64,000 nucleotides of DNA from Nemertoderma westbladi (lineage: Eukaryota > Xenacoelomorpha > Nemertodermatida > Nemertodermatidae). Under the pieces are notes generated by a model. The model did no database searches. It had not been told where the DNA came from and saw only the letters and a program-made list of their open reading frames with translations. The DNA is taken from positions 1-64,000 of the forward strand of contig JAUCBJ010006444.1 of the NCBI GenBank assembly GCA_032718475.1, given 5' to 3'. Below are positions 1-12,539 of this stretch, in pieces (within the stretch, counting starts at the first letter, position 1; every line of letters begins with the position of its first letter). The position numbers and the translations under genes are program-made.

Positions 1-898
1 CACATGAAAGTTTTCTTATATGATAGATCAAAGATGGGGCCACATAACTATCAGGCGAAATTTTGTGAAATAATTCTGCACCGCGAGGTGGCGCTGCAAA
101 TTTATGCTAATTTTTTAGGTTTGTTATAAATAGTATTCAATTTTATTAACAAACAATTTGAAAAAGTTGTCTGATACTTTTATGAGGGGTGGTTATGTTA
201 AGACACCCACAGAAAGTTTCAGACAAATTGCTCAAAATTTGTAGATGTAGTAGGGTTTTGAACTCGACAATTTCAGAAAAAAATATTTGGAGATAATCGA
301 CCTTTAATAAAGTTATTTAAAAGTAATTTAAATAGGTCTCCATAAATAGAAATTGTTATAACTGGAAAACTAAATGAGCTATTAAATAGCGGTTTTCAGA
401 TTTGGAAACACCATTTAATCGTTCATTATAATCGATCATAAAAATAATTTCGACATATTTTGGACCAAAATGGTGTACACCCCCCCCCCCCCCCCCCCCC
501 CCCCTCCTTAAACAATTTCTTGTGGGGCGAGTCAAAACTGCGAGCCATCAGCGAACTGTTATTAGAAGACCGTCAAGGCTTATTGCTGTAAAAAAAACGT
601 CTGTTTGTGCTTGTGTGTGTGTTTTGGTGTATGTATGTTTGTTTGTGCACATAGATATTGGCTTTGAAGGGTAAGTGCTCTCTACTTGGTGGTCAACTAT
701 ACAAATAAATGTATCGATTATTTGGGTTCTTATTTCGGTTATTAATTATTATTTAACCGGGTAAAACTGAGCTAACGCTTTATAAAAATATCACAGGTCG
801 ATTCACCGTGTACCACTTTCTCAAAGTTTTTACTTTATTCGAGTGTTTAATATAAAGATGTATGTTCGAGTGTCGAAAACAGGTGGAAATACTGTAGT
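1..898. other. AT-rich intergenic or intronic DNA, no gene seen
   Basis: I see no convincing coding region. The stretch contains a 25-base C run at 480-504 and short TG-rich low-complexity sequence near 600-650. Confidence 0.6.
480..504. repeat. poly-C tract
   Basis: About 25 consecutive C. It is one of five long G/C homopolymers in the window (also 12192, 20168, 25407 and 61846). Length is uncertain because such runs are prone to assembly error. Confidence 0.9.
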
Positions 899-1170
899 TA
901 TAGTTTATTATTATAAAATGGAGCGTTTAATTATGTAACTACAATATAATTATATTTCAACGTTAAGTAACGCCATTATCAATGAGTATAACTGTATTAG
1001 ATCTAAAATAGAATAAGTGGCCTAATAGGTTGCGGTTCTTACTCGCTACTGCAAAATAATTCAGTAATTGACTACCGGTAAGGTAAGGTAAGGTTACTTA
1101 ACCTATTATTTAAAAAATATTTTATTGTAGTTACATAATTAAACGCTCCATTTTATAATAATAAACTATA
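899..1170. mobile_element. Foldback/MITE with 48 bp perfect terminal inverted repeats
   Basis: Positions 899-946 are the exact reverse complement of 1123-1170 (start TATAGTTTATTATTATAAAA). The interior is about 176 bp, AT-rich, with a short GGTAA repeat near 1078-1094 and no ORF, so it would be non-autonomous. A 14-base direct repeat (TATAAAGATGTATG) lies outside on both sides at 851-864 and 1167-1180, slightly overlapping the right arm. I could not fix the target-site duplication. Confidence 0.75.
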
Positions 1171-1647
1171 AAGATGTATGATTATTTATTTTGTTTGTCA
1201 GTGTATCGAAGGCCAATAATTAGAGAAGGGGTACAGTCCATGTGTAAAATGAATGTAAAATGTGTAAATCTGATAAGTGACAAATATGTATATATAGGGA
1301 CATGAAATTCGTTATGGCATACCCATTACCCATACAGGGCGGCGACATCTGAGTCAGTCTTGGTGTATCATCAGACCCTTGTTCATGGGGTAACTAAAGG
1401 TGATAATAGAGTTCAAATCAAAGTGAGTTACGGTGAATTATATTACTCTACAGATCCCGTAAAAGTTCGACATCGAAAGTATTTTCTACCTGTCAGTAAT
1501 GAATGTCATTGCGATGTCACTAGTATATGTTATGGAAAGTCTGCAGTAGTGAAGTCATAAAAGTAGATAAGAAGTGCCGCCACTGACATTGTAATCTTTG
1601 TTATTAGACATTTACTTTTCAATCTCATGGACGACATTGCATTCACT
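1171..1647. other. No gene seen
   Basis: AT-rich sequence. A 66-codon open frame at 1360-1560 resembles nothing I know and looks like chance. Confidence 0.5.
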
Positions 1648-3593
1648 TTAAAATCGAGTTATATTGGTGTTGTAAGGGTCTCCTAAGCCACGATTCTAAG
1701 TAAAACAATTATTTATTACATGGAAAAAAAAGTAGAACTTTTTTTTCTTTATTCTTGAGGCATTTTATTTACCGAGCGTCAGCGAGGTTAATAAAGGGTC
1801 GAGAGAATATTGAAAACAAAATGTTCTACGTTTTTTTTCCCATGTAAAACGTAATTTTATTCTTAAATTGTTACTTTATTTGTTCCCTTATTTCTTTAAT
1901 AAAACGTACAGCGATATAGCGCTACAAAATATATTGAACTATAATATTGCTTCCATAGTTACTGCGATTCCAATTACTGTAGGTACTCTTCAACTCCTGA
2001 TGCTGCCTTACTCAATGTTAAATAATTTAGTGTTCTCGAAAATTTATTACGTAACTAGTGAGCCGCTTAACTACATAACCCAATATTGGATACTAGAAAG
2101 CCAGCAAGCTGGCTGGAAGGAGCCCGGGGGAAAAATCCTAGCCAAGACTATTACAAAGAACTATGTCAGTCAGCAGTAAGTAAACTAAAATTGTCTAAAC
2201 TGCAAGGCGTGAGGCTAGCTGACTTTGTGGCTCGCCCCACATAATAAAAAATGCAACTTAGCTACCACTAACAAAAATATAATATGAAGCAAAAAATTTC
2301 ATTATCAAGAACGTTTACAAGATATAAGATGCGATTACCGAATATTTATAAAAAATGCCCATGATGCACAACCAGATAAATAACAACGAATAGAGCCAAA
2401 TAACAAATTTAATTTCCTTCTATAGGTATTACCCCGTCGTCAAGCGGAATATCTCTTCCCAGTGAATTCTATGTGAATATGTAATATAGGTACTCCTTAG
2501 GCGGTAGGCCCGAGCGGGCTCCTTAAATACATGCAACTACTGTATTATAGTGTAGGTCAACTATAAAACATTTTGCAATCCACAGTGAGTATCGACTGCA
2601 ATAGGACACAACACACTGCTTTGTGTAACTAAAATTCATTCTCCTGATCCACCCCTCAACATAGCAGAGTGAGTAACCTTATTGTAGATCTACCCTTAGG
2701 AAGCACTGGGAGAGCAATCAGCTTATGGGGTAATACATTATAAACCAACAGCTTATGTGTGAGTAAACATTGCCTTTCCTTATAGCCTACTTAGTAAAAC
2801 TTGGCAACCAACACGTTTTTCTATGACTGTGTATAACATATTAAGCCATATTTCATCATGAACACCAGCTGTTATTTTACCATTGCTTTTAATTTCGCGA
2901 CAAAACAATGTCAAAAAACTAAATATATCGAATACCACACATAGAATCGATCTGAAATTTTGTAACGCGATTATGAACTACCAAAGCAATGTACTTGCAA
3001 AATTTCATCAAAATCGCCAGGCAGGAAGTGCCTGAACCTGGATAATTATCAGTCAGTCAGTCAGTCAGTCAGTGTTATATATCCTGAGATTTTTACCAGA
3101 AAGTATTCCTGAGATTCCTACAGTAAGTATCCCGCTGTCAAGCGGGCTCCTAATTAAGGTCCGTTTTGGAGTTCGTCTTTCAGACACTAAAGTTGCAATT
3201 ACTTTTGAGTGTGTGAATGGATTTTGCTCAAATTACTTTCAAACCTTTTCAACGTCGATGCTCTTTCAACACATTTAATAAAATTTAAAAAATTCCACCA
3301 AAAATATTTTAGTTTGCTTTTTTCGCCGGGAAAAAAAGTAAAATCAATGTATTTCTATTGATTACTTTTTTTCCCTAGGGAAAAAAAGTGAAACCTTTTC
3401 TCCCGATTTTGGTGTATATTCGTGGGAAAAAGAGACAATTTAAGAATAAAATTCCTTTTATCATATGGCCATGTCGTGTTTTAACACACGTCTTCAGTGA
3501 TATAAATATATATTAAAATATATGATAAAAGGAATTTGTTTTACTTAGATTCGTGGCTTAGACCCTTAAAACAGCAATATAACTCGATTTTAA
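1648..3593. mobile_element. TIR element of about 1.95 kb, non-autonomous
   Basis: The ends are inverted: TTAAAATCGAGTTATATTG at about 1648 pairs with CAATATAACTCGATTTTAA ending at 3593, and the match continues through a block containing AAGCCACGA. A second matching block (AATTTTATTCTTAAATTG, about 1853-1870) recurs inverted near 3438-3456, so the arms extend roughly 170-220 bp with gaps. The interior has only a 103-codon frame at 1868-2179 that I do not recognise. The right arm contains a hairpin, with AATTCCTTTTATCATAT inverted within about 90 bp. Confidence 0.65.
3051..3074. repeat. (AGTC)n microsatellite
   Basis: Six uninterrupted AGTC units inside the TIR element. Confidence 0.9.
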
Positions 3594-3810
3594 TACTGTA
3601 TGTATTCGCCACAAACGACATGTTTCAAACTCGCTTCATATTTAAATTATTTTCACTGACACTGGAAACATGGCATTTTGGTAGATGGTGTGATATTTTG
3701 CATGTTGATTCTTGAAGCATGCTGTTATAAGAATACTTTTTTCGATTCGAAACACCCACACTATCAGTATTTTTGCTCGTATGATATAATACAAGCTATT
3801 CGAAATAATC

Positions 3811-4389
3811 TTGATTCCAGTGATCGAGAATATCACAAACGGTTTCAAACATTGTTCGCTAAGATGGCTGCAGCTTTTGCCGCACGAAGACTCAACTCGT
3901 GTCTGCTGTGACGGGATCGAGTTCAAGGATTCCGACCGGGTAGGGTTATACGCGTCACTTTCTGCTGGGCTGCTGAACTTATATCTTTGGACGAAGGCCG
4001 TCGGGAAAATAACAGAGTTTGTGTTTCTCGATGTTAATCCGTTCAAGACCACCGCTGACGTATCACATGTGACCAGCATATCAGCTACGGTCAATTTAAT
4101 AAACCGCCGTTATATGGTCTTCGCCAAAGTGATCCCGGTAAGAATCCAAGGGGTCGGAAAATCCTTAACAACACTCGCGTTCCTGGACAACGGGTCGGAC
4201 GGAACTATTATAGACAGGGATTTCCTCGAACAACTAGGCCTAGACTATGAACCCTGCAAGCGGCCCATACAGACTATAACCGACCATAAAGAAGTGGAGT
4301 CCGGAGAGGTACAACTCAGGATGGAAGGAGTTATGAAAGGCTACGAGGCTGTCAAACTAACGATTAAAAATGCTCTGGTGCATAACTGA
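3811..4389 (+). pseudogene. BEL/Pao protease region, fragment
   Basis: This reading frame holds an aspartic-protease-like motif, L-D-N-G-S-D-G-T-I-I-D, at about 4188-4220, preceded by a hydrophobic strand and followed by the G-L/C-K spacing seen in BEL/Pao proteases. The canonical DTG/DSG is replaced by DNG, which is common in this family. The frame stops at 4387-4389, and the protein continues in another frame from about 4370, so a frameshift separates it from pol. The upstream limit is arbitrary because the frame has no clear start. Confidence 0.7.
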
Positions 4390-6338
4390 TCTCAGAGTGC
4401 GATTCCGACAATCATCCGAATATGCACCCCTCATACGGTTAGATCGGGAAGATGTGGATCTACGATGCCCACCGTTGGACGTGAACAGAATCACGCTATT
4501 AATCGGGCTCGATACACCGGAATTACATATACCGACCGGAGACATCGCCCGATCTGTAAAACCGGATGACGGTTTCTATGCGGAGCGCACCATCATGGGA
4601 TGGACACTCTGCGGCATCAAAGAAGAAACCACCGATACATATACATATCTTCCGAAATGCCAGATCAAAGAGAACGCAACATCTGTGGGTTACTGTTCAG
4701 CAACCGACCTGGACGAGGATTTATTCTTGGAAACTGAAAAAACCCAATGGGAAATGACAAAATATTTCAACTTAGAGACTCAAGAATTCGCTGAGAAGGA
4801 CGAGAATCCGTCCGAAGAAGATCAATATTGTATGGATGTTCTCGACCAGGCAACATTCAAAGATGGACATTGGTGCTTGCCCATGCTCTTGGAAAGACCC
4901 AGATAGACTGATGGCGAATAATGCCAGCATTGCCCTAAGGAGGCTCAAAGGTATCTTACGCCGGTTAAACGAGCTACCTGAGATAAAAGAGAAATATAAT
5001 AATGTGATTAAAGGTTATTTGGAAGATGGATTGGCGGAAATGGTGCCCCCGAATGAATTGCAGGGGACTAGACGGACATATTATCTCCCGACCGACTATG
5101 TGGTGGAAGCCCGGAAGGGCGGCAAAATCCGGGTAGTAAGTGACGCTGCAGCTATGTATCAGTGTGAATCCCTAAACAGCCAACTCTACACCGGGCCCAA
5201 CATCTACAGTACACTGATCGGCGTATTGATCAGGTTCCGAGAAAACAAAATAGCCTTCACATGCGACATCAAAGCGATGTTCCACCATGTCCGAACGCTA
5301 CCAAGAGACTCAGATTGCCTACGTATATTGTGGACAGATAAAACATTGACTCCACAAGAGATAAACCAACTCACCTTGAAGGATGTGGACGTAATGCGCA
5401 TGATTGTCAGAATCTTCGGTGCTAAGGACTCGCCGGTTGCATGTAACAACATGTTGAAGAAAACAGCGACTATGTGTGAAAATGAGTTCCCTCCGACAGT
5501 CATAGAGACCATCCGACGATGTTTCTACGTAGACGATGGATGCGCTGGTGCCAAGAACGTCGACGAGGCATATCAGCTGGCTATGGGAATGGTGGAATGT
5601 TTAAAGAGAGGAGGTTTCCCTCTTGTGAAGTTTAGATCCCACAATAAGGAACTTATGGAAATGTTCCCGGAAGAAATTAGGCTAGACGACAACAAAATAT
5701 ATTCCGAGGGTGTAGATCACCGCGTACTCGGTATCGAATGGGACATAGAACTGGATCAGTTCATCTTCAAACATAACCCCCTGCCCAAACCAATGACAAA
5801 GAAGGGATGTTTATCTGTAAAGAGCGCCATATTTGATCCATTAAACTTCATATCCCCAGTATCATTGGCCGGAATGAATTTGATCAAAGAAATGTGGATA
5901 GAAGGACTGGGATGGGACGAAGAACTCCCCCCACACCTCAGTGCCAAATGGAAGAAGTGGACGGAACAACTCGAACAGCTACACCTCATGCGGATCCCTC
6001 GACCGTTCTTCCTCGACAAACTACCCACCAATATATTCCAGCTCCATACTTTCTTGGATGCATCGAATACTGGAATCGGCGTAGTTACATTCCTAAGAAG
6101 ATTAAGTCAGGATGGAAATGGTGATACGAGCTTCTTATTCTCCAAGGCCAAGACGGTATCCAGGGAATTTGTGGCAACAATCCCGAGACTTGAGCTGCAG
6201 GCCGCAGTCTGGGCCGTGAGGCAGAACTGCATGATCATGCGGAACCTAAGAATCCCCATTGAATCGCAGCATTTCTGGGTTGATTCGAGTATAGTAACTA
6301 TCTCCACTCACCATCACGGCGACACACCACGTTTGTAG
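4370..6338 (+). pseudogene. BEL/Pao reverse transcriptase and RNase H, fragment in two frames
   Basis: The first frame (4370-4906) carries the linker after the protease, with the L-L-I-G-L-D and G-W-T-L-C-G motifs typical of BEL/Pao. After a frame change the 4836-6338 frame encodes the reverse transcriptase. It includes F-T-C-D-I-K-A-M-F-H near 5257 (motif A aspartate) and the catalytic Y-V-D-D box near 5527. RNase H begins at F-L-D-A-S-N-T-G-I-G near 6053, with the E-L-Q-A-A-V-W-A helix near 6193. A stop at 6336-6338 truncates RNase H, whose remnant (N-P-A-D-L-S-S-R-G) resumes in another frame at 6364-6597. All reverse-transcriptase catalytic aspartates are still readable. Confidence 0.85.
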
Positions 6339-6681
6339 CGAACCGAGCCATGGAAATAAAACAATGTACCAACCGAGAACAATGGCATGGAAAAGAAACC
6401 CAGCGGACTTATCGAGCAGAGGCGCCACCCCACAACAGCTCAGTAAGAGTAAACTTTGGCTCACAGGCCTGGGGTTCTTAAAGCAACCACAACTAACCTG
6501 GAGCACCCGATTCGATCCCGAACTAGATAGCGGGAAATATTCGGAAGGCGACAAGAAGATTCGCAAAGTCCATGGAAGCGCCACTGTGGAAATCTAAAGT
6601 TGCCTGACTGAGCCTGCAAAGGACTCGGGCAGGCACTATAATGTTGCGACTACTGCGCAACCAGCCGCGTCCTTACAACTA

Positions 6682-8205
6682 TTGATAGAGCGAACCTCCT
6701 CGATGAGACGTCTTATCCACCACGTCATGACTCTTCGTAACTTCTTGCAGTGGAAGGATAATAAACCGATAGTTCGACGAAGTATACAAGAACTCATTAT
6801 TGCGGAGAAATGTATTGTGAGATACGTCCAGAAAGAAAGTTTCCCCGATGAATGGGAACAGCTCAGCGCGGGGAGGACTTTGATACCTGACAGCCCAGTC
6901 TACCAGTTGAGACCCATGATGGGGGAAGATGGACTGATCCGACTAAATACCCGGATGGCAAACGCCCCGGTTGAATATCCGGCACTTTTGCCCGGAATGT
7001 CAACACTAGCTAAGCTATTAATCCAGCAGTATCACGAGGAAAACCATCACGCGGGCCAGAACTGGATTATGGCCAACATCCGGCAAAGATATTGGATCAC
7101 CCACATCCAGCCACTGATCCGGAAAGTCTTAAAACGATGTTTCCCTTGCAGACGATACCTAGCGCCACTGCTCACCCAAAGAATGGGCGACCTACTGGCT
7201 ACATGGCTGCAATCCGATTCACCGCCATTCTATGTAACCGGAGTAGACTGTTTCGGACCATTTACAGTCATCGAGCGGCGATCCAACATCAAATGCTGCG
7301 GAGCCATCTTCACATGCCTTAGGTCAAGGTCGATTTACCTAGACCTCGTAGTAAACCTCATGCAGCATGCCTTTATCAACGCTCTGCGTCGGTTCGTGGC
7401 AAACAACGGATCATGCCGGCATATGTACTCCGATAATGGAACGAACTTCGTGGGAGGAGAAAGGGAACTCAGAGAGGCTATCGAGGGATGGTTCACCGAC
7501 GAGACCGCATCCCAAGTCTGGAAGGAACACCATATACAATGGCACTTCCAAACGCCCTTAGCACCCCATACGAGCGGGGTATGGGAGAAACTCATCGACT
7601 TGGTGAAATGATCCATGCGCGTTGCATTAGGGGATACCTGGGTAACCCACGACACCCTTCGCACTACATTCTGCGAGATCACGGCCACCCTAAATAACCG
7701 GCCAATCGTACCCATCCACGATGACCCTACAGATCTGGAGCCTCTTACACCCAACCATCTACTTGGAAGACCCAAGACCAACATTCTTCCGGAGGCAATG
7801 TTCCCAGATCCCAATGATATTGCGAGACACACCAACTGGAAAAAGGCCCAAGCACTGGCAGCACACTGGTGGAGAATCTGGGCCCAAGTGTACCTCATAA
7901 CCCTCCGGACCAGGAGGAAGTGGAATAACACCTACCGGAACGTCGCAGTTGGCGACATGGTGCTTGTTAAGGAAGACCTTAAAGACCGTGTCCACTGGCC
8001 TATGGCACGAGTCATGGAAATAACCCCAAGCCAGGGCGGACTTGCGAGGACAGTGACGATACGGACGGCGAAGGGCCACTACCAACGCCCTATCCAGAAG
8101 CTGTGCCTTCTTGAAGGCAATGACAGCAGTGAATCTACGAGAGGTGATAAGTTCCCTACTCCAGATCCTGCTGCGGACATTGGTGACAATGATAAACCCG
8201 TTTAA
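6682..8205 (+). pseudogene. BEL/Pao integrase, interrupted by one stop
   Basis: The frame starts with an H-H-C-C zinc region (E-E-N-H-H-A-G and C-F-P-C near 7036-7150). It then has the DDE core: D in V-D-C-F-G-P-F near 7243, D in Y-S-D-N-G-T-N-F near 7425, and E in G-V-W-E-K-L near 7577. A single in-frame TGA at 7609-7611 interrupts it. The same frame continues from 7615 with N-N-R-P-I and L-T-P-N-H-L-L-G-R, the BEL/Pao C-terminal signature. It ends at 8203-8205. Without the TGA this would be a normal-length integrase tail. Confidence 0.85.
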
Positions 8206-8439
8206 ACCCTTCTCATCCTGTTGACAAACTCTTTACATTTGATTTATCGACAATGAATAATGGACCCCCCTTAAACCAACTGTAACCACGCAATGGTATT
8301 TGTGTTTCCTCGTGTGTTATGTGGAGTCCAGCGTCACCCTGCAGATGTTTCGACTGATGCAGGGTAGTTTATGTATTGTTCACCCTGATTTTGGTCATCA
8401 GGACCAACTATATATTGGATTATTGGAAATGGTAAAGAT
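8206..8439. other. Sequence 3' of the BEL/Pao integrase, possible LTR remnant
   Basis: Non-coding. It may include the 3' LTR of the BEL element, but I found no matching 5' copy. Confidence 0.3.
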
Positions 8440-8910
8440 TTGAAGTGGAATTCATTGTATCCATTGTGTTGTATTGTGTTGTCCATTGCGTGCGCAGTTC
8501 GGGGCGTAGGTGGTGTAACTATTCCAGCTGTAGATCCCAGATTGCCGCGCAACACCCCCTCTATCGCGTTATTGTGGTGGGTCCATGGTGCATCCACATG
8601 ACTTCGTCAATAGAGGTTTTATGTTTCTCAGTCGCGTTATTCTGGTGGGACCATTGCGTGGATTTTGGGGCATAGGCGGTGTAACTAGTCCAGCTGTAGA
8701 TCCCAGAATGTTGCGTAACCCCATCCCACATGACTTCGTCGGCTGAGCTTTATGTTGCTGGGAGTGTTATTCTGGTGGGTCCCTGGTGCATTCCACGTGA
8801 CTTCACTTCCAGCGTCTTCATTGTCCATTACGTGTGCAGTTTGGGGCGTAGGCGGTGTAACTAGCCCAGCTGTAGATCCCAGATTGCCGCGTAACACCCC
8901 TTCCACAACG
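8440..8910. repeat. About 170 bp degenerate tandem repeat, three copies
   Basis: The phrase GTAGATCCCAGATTGCCGCG recurs in variant form near 8531, 8697 and 8873. Each is preceded by GGGGC(G/A)TAGG(T/C)GGTGTAACTA and followed by TTATTNTGGTGGG. Spacing is about 165-176 bp. No coding capacity is apparent. Confidence 0.75.
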
Positions 8911-9436
8911 AAAATTTCCCAAAGAAGATGGTTGAATGTAGTTTGGAAATGATGAAAATAAACAGACAACCCTACTATAAACTGAATGATGACGCGTATG
9001 ATGATGAAAATGTGATCATGCGCACCCTGGTGCTGCGCTTATAACAAATGATGATAGCCGGGGGGCTATAACCCCAATGAAATGTGGAAATAAATGATGA
9101 AATGTGAGATAAATGATGAAATGTGATGAAATAATGACATGTGAAATGAATAATAAATGAGAAATAAAAAAGACAAAAAAAAATGTACAAAATGTAGAAA
9201 AGAAATGAATTGGAAAAAGAAGAGGACATAAAAAGTCAAAAAACTGGTTGGATAATAATGTATAGATATAGTAACTGTAAATACTGAATGTAGTAGCAAT
9301 AAGATGGTAGATGCCTATATAGCAATAATAATAAACTAAATTACAAATAACTGAATTATTCTGCAGTCGCTATAGAATCAGACTTTCTGGATTTATAACT
9401 AACTGATTTAAATTTGCAACGGACATAATTTAAAAT
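8911..9436. other. AT-rich low-complexity spacer
   Basis: Dominated by AAATGATGAAATG-like purine-rich low complexity between about 8945 and 9240. No gene seen. Confidence 0.6.
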
Positions 9437-12022
9437 ATGGACTCAAATCGCCAGACTCTCGGCGAATTACGTAACATACTCGATTTACTGGAATATCCAC
9501 AGCCTGGATCTCCTAACTTTGATACGAAATGGAACGCCCTGATAACAGAGAATGTGTGAATCGTTAAATTCTCCGGGCGGGAGGAACCGGATTCCCGTAA
9601 TCTACGAGAGCTCCGATTGTCCTATGTTAGTACGAGCCTGAAAAGGACTCGGAACACAAAGGCAACCAGAGGAGAGGAGTTGTCGTTCTGGGATGCGTTC
9701 TGGCGAAGCGTCTACAAATCCCGGTGTTTGATATACGACAACGAGGGAAACGCGACGCCCACTTCGAAAGCGATTACGTTGGCGCGATGCCAAAGTTTCG
9801 TCGACGACAAGAGTACATACCTCGCCCACTGGGGAAACCTAGCGGAATGTACAGCGACGCTATGAGAGGAGCGTATATCAGTCATCCAGAACCGCGACGA
9901 CTACCAGGAGAAGTATGGGACGAAGGAATACGGTCGATCATTGGTCGTCGTCCTTGGAACCCTAGATGGTTTAGTGTTGATATGTCGAATCTTCCCAACA
10001 CCCAAACAAGAGGTGCGGACAGCCGGAGCGGTCTAGCTATTACCACTGGAGATCCAACAGATCCTATTCGATTTCGATGTTATTAAGATTGGGTCGGATA
10101 TAAAGGCGGATATCCGGAAGAACTACTCTAACGCCCCCTTCGGAAGAAACCGTCGAGAAGACCTTAACGCCATTGTCACTTCGTCGACACTCAAGCCCTG
10201 TTAGCCTGGTTGCGATCCACAGAATTCATGCGTGGATTCCGGGAAGTGGGACCAACGAAATCCAGTATCGGCTACCTCGCGGTGCTAAATGGCGGTATAG
10301 ACTTTAAACCACAGAAATTCCTGGACTATAACAAGATATATGGTGCACACCCGGAATTAGAGATAAAGAATGAGCGAGACAATCGTTGGAGGGACGTAGA
10401 AAGAAAATGAACGATCCACCAAAAATGGGAGAATCCGGATCGACGGAACTTTATCTACGTCACAATGGAATCATATACGGTTGCCAAGTTCATCTGCAAG
10501 ACTCTCGATAAACTCATTAATGCGGTTCCTAGATCCTTCATCGACTATGAGTGGAACGAGGTTATCGACCACGCGTTCAAAGCGGTAGAGAATATCCCAC
10601 CGGGAGATACAAAAACGCACAACGTTATCGCATCCTGGGATGATAACGGACCGTTCGACATCCCTACGATTGTTGATCTCCTCGGTGCAGAGGAACCATT
10701 GATATCATCGGATGGGGAGGAATTATGGCCACAGGAAGGTGTCCTGCTATCTACCCCAAAACGACAACTCGATCCGGAAGTTGCTTACGGACCAGCCGCC
10801 AAACGGGTCGCCGCGGCCGAACCTGCAACTGAGGCAGGCGTAACCACCCCGCTTGGCTCTGGCAGTCCTGCTAGAGAGCTAGTAACCACCTTCGCCCTTA
10901 GCGACTTCAGCGACCCATGTCAGAGGTTGTCTCCATATCCGTTCCCGGGAGGAGAAGACTTGTCATCGGAGATCCCAAGTACCAGCACCCAGTGGACCCG
11001 CTCAGCTATACAGGTTGTGAAGGGTCCCAGCATAGCTCCAACCCCTGTAGACCTCCTCGGAATTCCTTCGGCGAACGTACTGGCACCCCTTCGCCGACCA
11101 GCTGTGGCGACGGCACCCTCCATCCCACAAGACCCTATGAGACTCACCGGTGGTACGCCGAACAAACCGAGTGGATCCACCGCCAGAAATGGGCGCCCGG
11201 GATGCGACCGGCGGGCTATAAGGAAGGTTATCGTAGCGAGAACATACTCCGCAAAAGCCCAGCATTCCGCGGGCTACCGGCTACTGCAATTATCCCCAAA
11301 AATGACCGACGGCTGCCGATCCTGATATTCTTCGGCCGGGAGATGCAACTGGAGGTGTGCGGAAACTGCGGATCTTAACAGTGTCCACGCGGCAGGAGAC
11401 ATCGTGTTACCGAGTCATGTCTCCAGATCCTTGGGATACTTTACTGTCCCTATTGCGCTATATCAGGCCACGACGTATCGGTTTGTCCAACCCTCTACAA
11501 CCTCTGCACAAAATGCGGTTTCTGTGGGCATTCCGCAAGCCCCCGTTGTAACATAAAGTGTCCTACTAAGAACGCGACAGCTATGGGAAATATGGTTATG
11601 TTTGAAACATATGCCAATAATCATGTAAAGACCAAAGTGCGTAGAAGCGCTCGCAATGTCGCGCAAGAGATGGCATGCAGAGCGGATACTTCTCGTTCCC
11701 AGAACGCCTCCATACGGCAGCGACACTACCTTTCAATTATGTGGATTTACTATTGAGCGCTGGATTATTTGGTCCCTTCGAGATCCTCAGACGCCTATAC
11801 TCATACAAAGAAGCATTTGGCGATGGAGAGTGGTTTCTAGAGGCCCGCATCACCGAGTTGGAGAGACGGATGGACATGATACCACTACCATCCAAAGGAA
11901 GGGCTGCCAGGAGACAAGCTGCAGCGATGCTCGCGATGGACAATGATGCTCCCCTACCTGCACTGGCGATCGATGAGAGTAGACGGGCGAAGAGAAGGAA
12001 AGCGTATCAGAGTAAGAAATAG
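9437..12022 (+). pseudogene. Unassigned retroelement-like or virus-like ORF with exonuclease-like and zinc-knuckle segments
   Basis: Starting at the ATG at 9437, related protein can be followed through several frame changes and stops to a lysine-rich end at 12022, roughly 860 codons. In the middle (about 10040-10120), an L-P-x-E-I-Q-Q-I-L ... I-K-I-G-S-D-I-K-A-D-I string resembles motif II of RNase D/WRN-type 3'-5' exonucleases. Near 10455-10500, Y-V-T-M-E-S-Y-T-V-A-K-F-I resembles the Y-x3-D motif III with D changed to E. A proline-rich linker follows. Near 11435-11550 there is a C-x2-C-x4-H-x4-C knuckle and a second C-x2-C-x4-H-x5-C. The basic C-terminal frame 11675-12022 is intact. It could be an accessory ORF of the BEL element just upstream, a Gag, or a viral relic. 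The exonuclease call is weak; the zinc knuckle is clear. Confidence 0.45.
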
Positions 12023-12191
12023 AAGACCAGGATATTCTATGGACATTTATATCGAACATTTATTTTTTATATCTACGTAAACTAACTCTAGGAAAAATTA
12101 ATCAGGACTATGCAATATTAAAATTTGGGTTTTTTATATGGGAAATGACCTACGCAAACTCGATCTACCGATAGACCTCACGAAGGTCATT

Positions 12192-12211
12192 GGGGGGGGG
12201 GGGGGGGGGGG
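12192..12211. repeat. poly-G tract
   Basis: Twenty consecutive G. Confidence 0.9.
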
Positions 12212-12539
12212 ACTGTTCGCGGTATTTCAACTTTTCATAACGCGAGTTGAATATTTTTCGGATTTATTTATAATGAATATTCCAATATAAGTACTGGGTG
12301 CGGGAACCGGAACATGGAATTTGGGTTGATTCAATGGACTGGGGGTGATTTACGGGCGAATATTGGGGCGACTTACGGGGCACGGGACTCATATCAGATA
12401 TTTAAGGGCCAAGGGTGGGAGGCAAAATCAAGCAGTACTCCTATATCGGTTTACCTGATACTAATTAGGCCTAGCCAACTTCCTACTGGCTGTAGAGGTA
12501 GTTTTGGTAACCCGCTAGGCCTAGGGACAAGGACTGCCC

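Larger units (their letters stand above)
3811..8205 (+). mobile_element. BEL/Pao LTR retrotransposon, degenerate internal region
   Basis: Consecutive + strand frames give protease, reverse transcriptase, RNase H and integrase in the order expected for BEL/Pao (integrase last). I could not delimit LTRs, and a gag is not evident upstream of 3811. The coding region is broken by at least two frameshifts (near 4388 and 4850), a frame change after the stop at 6338, and an in-frame TGA at 7609-7611, so this copy is dead. It lies upstream of the first DAAM exon in view, probably within an upstream intron. Confidence 0.85.

Noticed and set aside
1868-2179. 103-codon hydrophobic ORF as a membrane protein gene
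   Set aside because: Lies inside a TIR element, no similarity, AT-rich composition explains hydrophobic codons.
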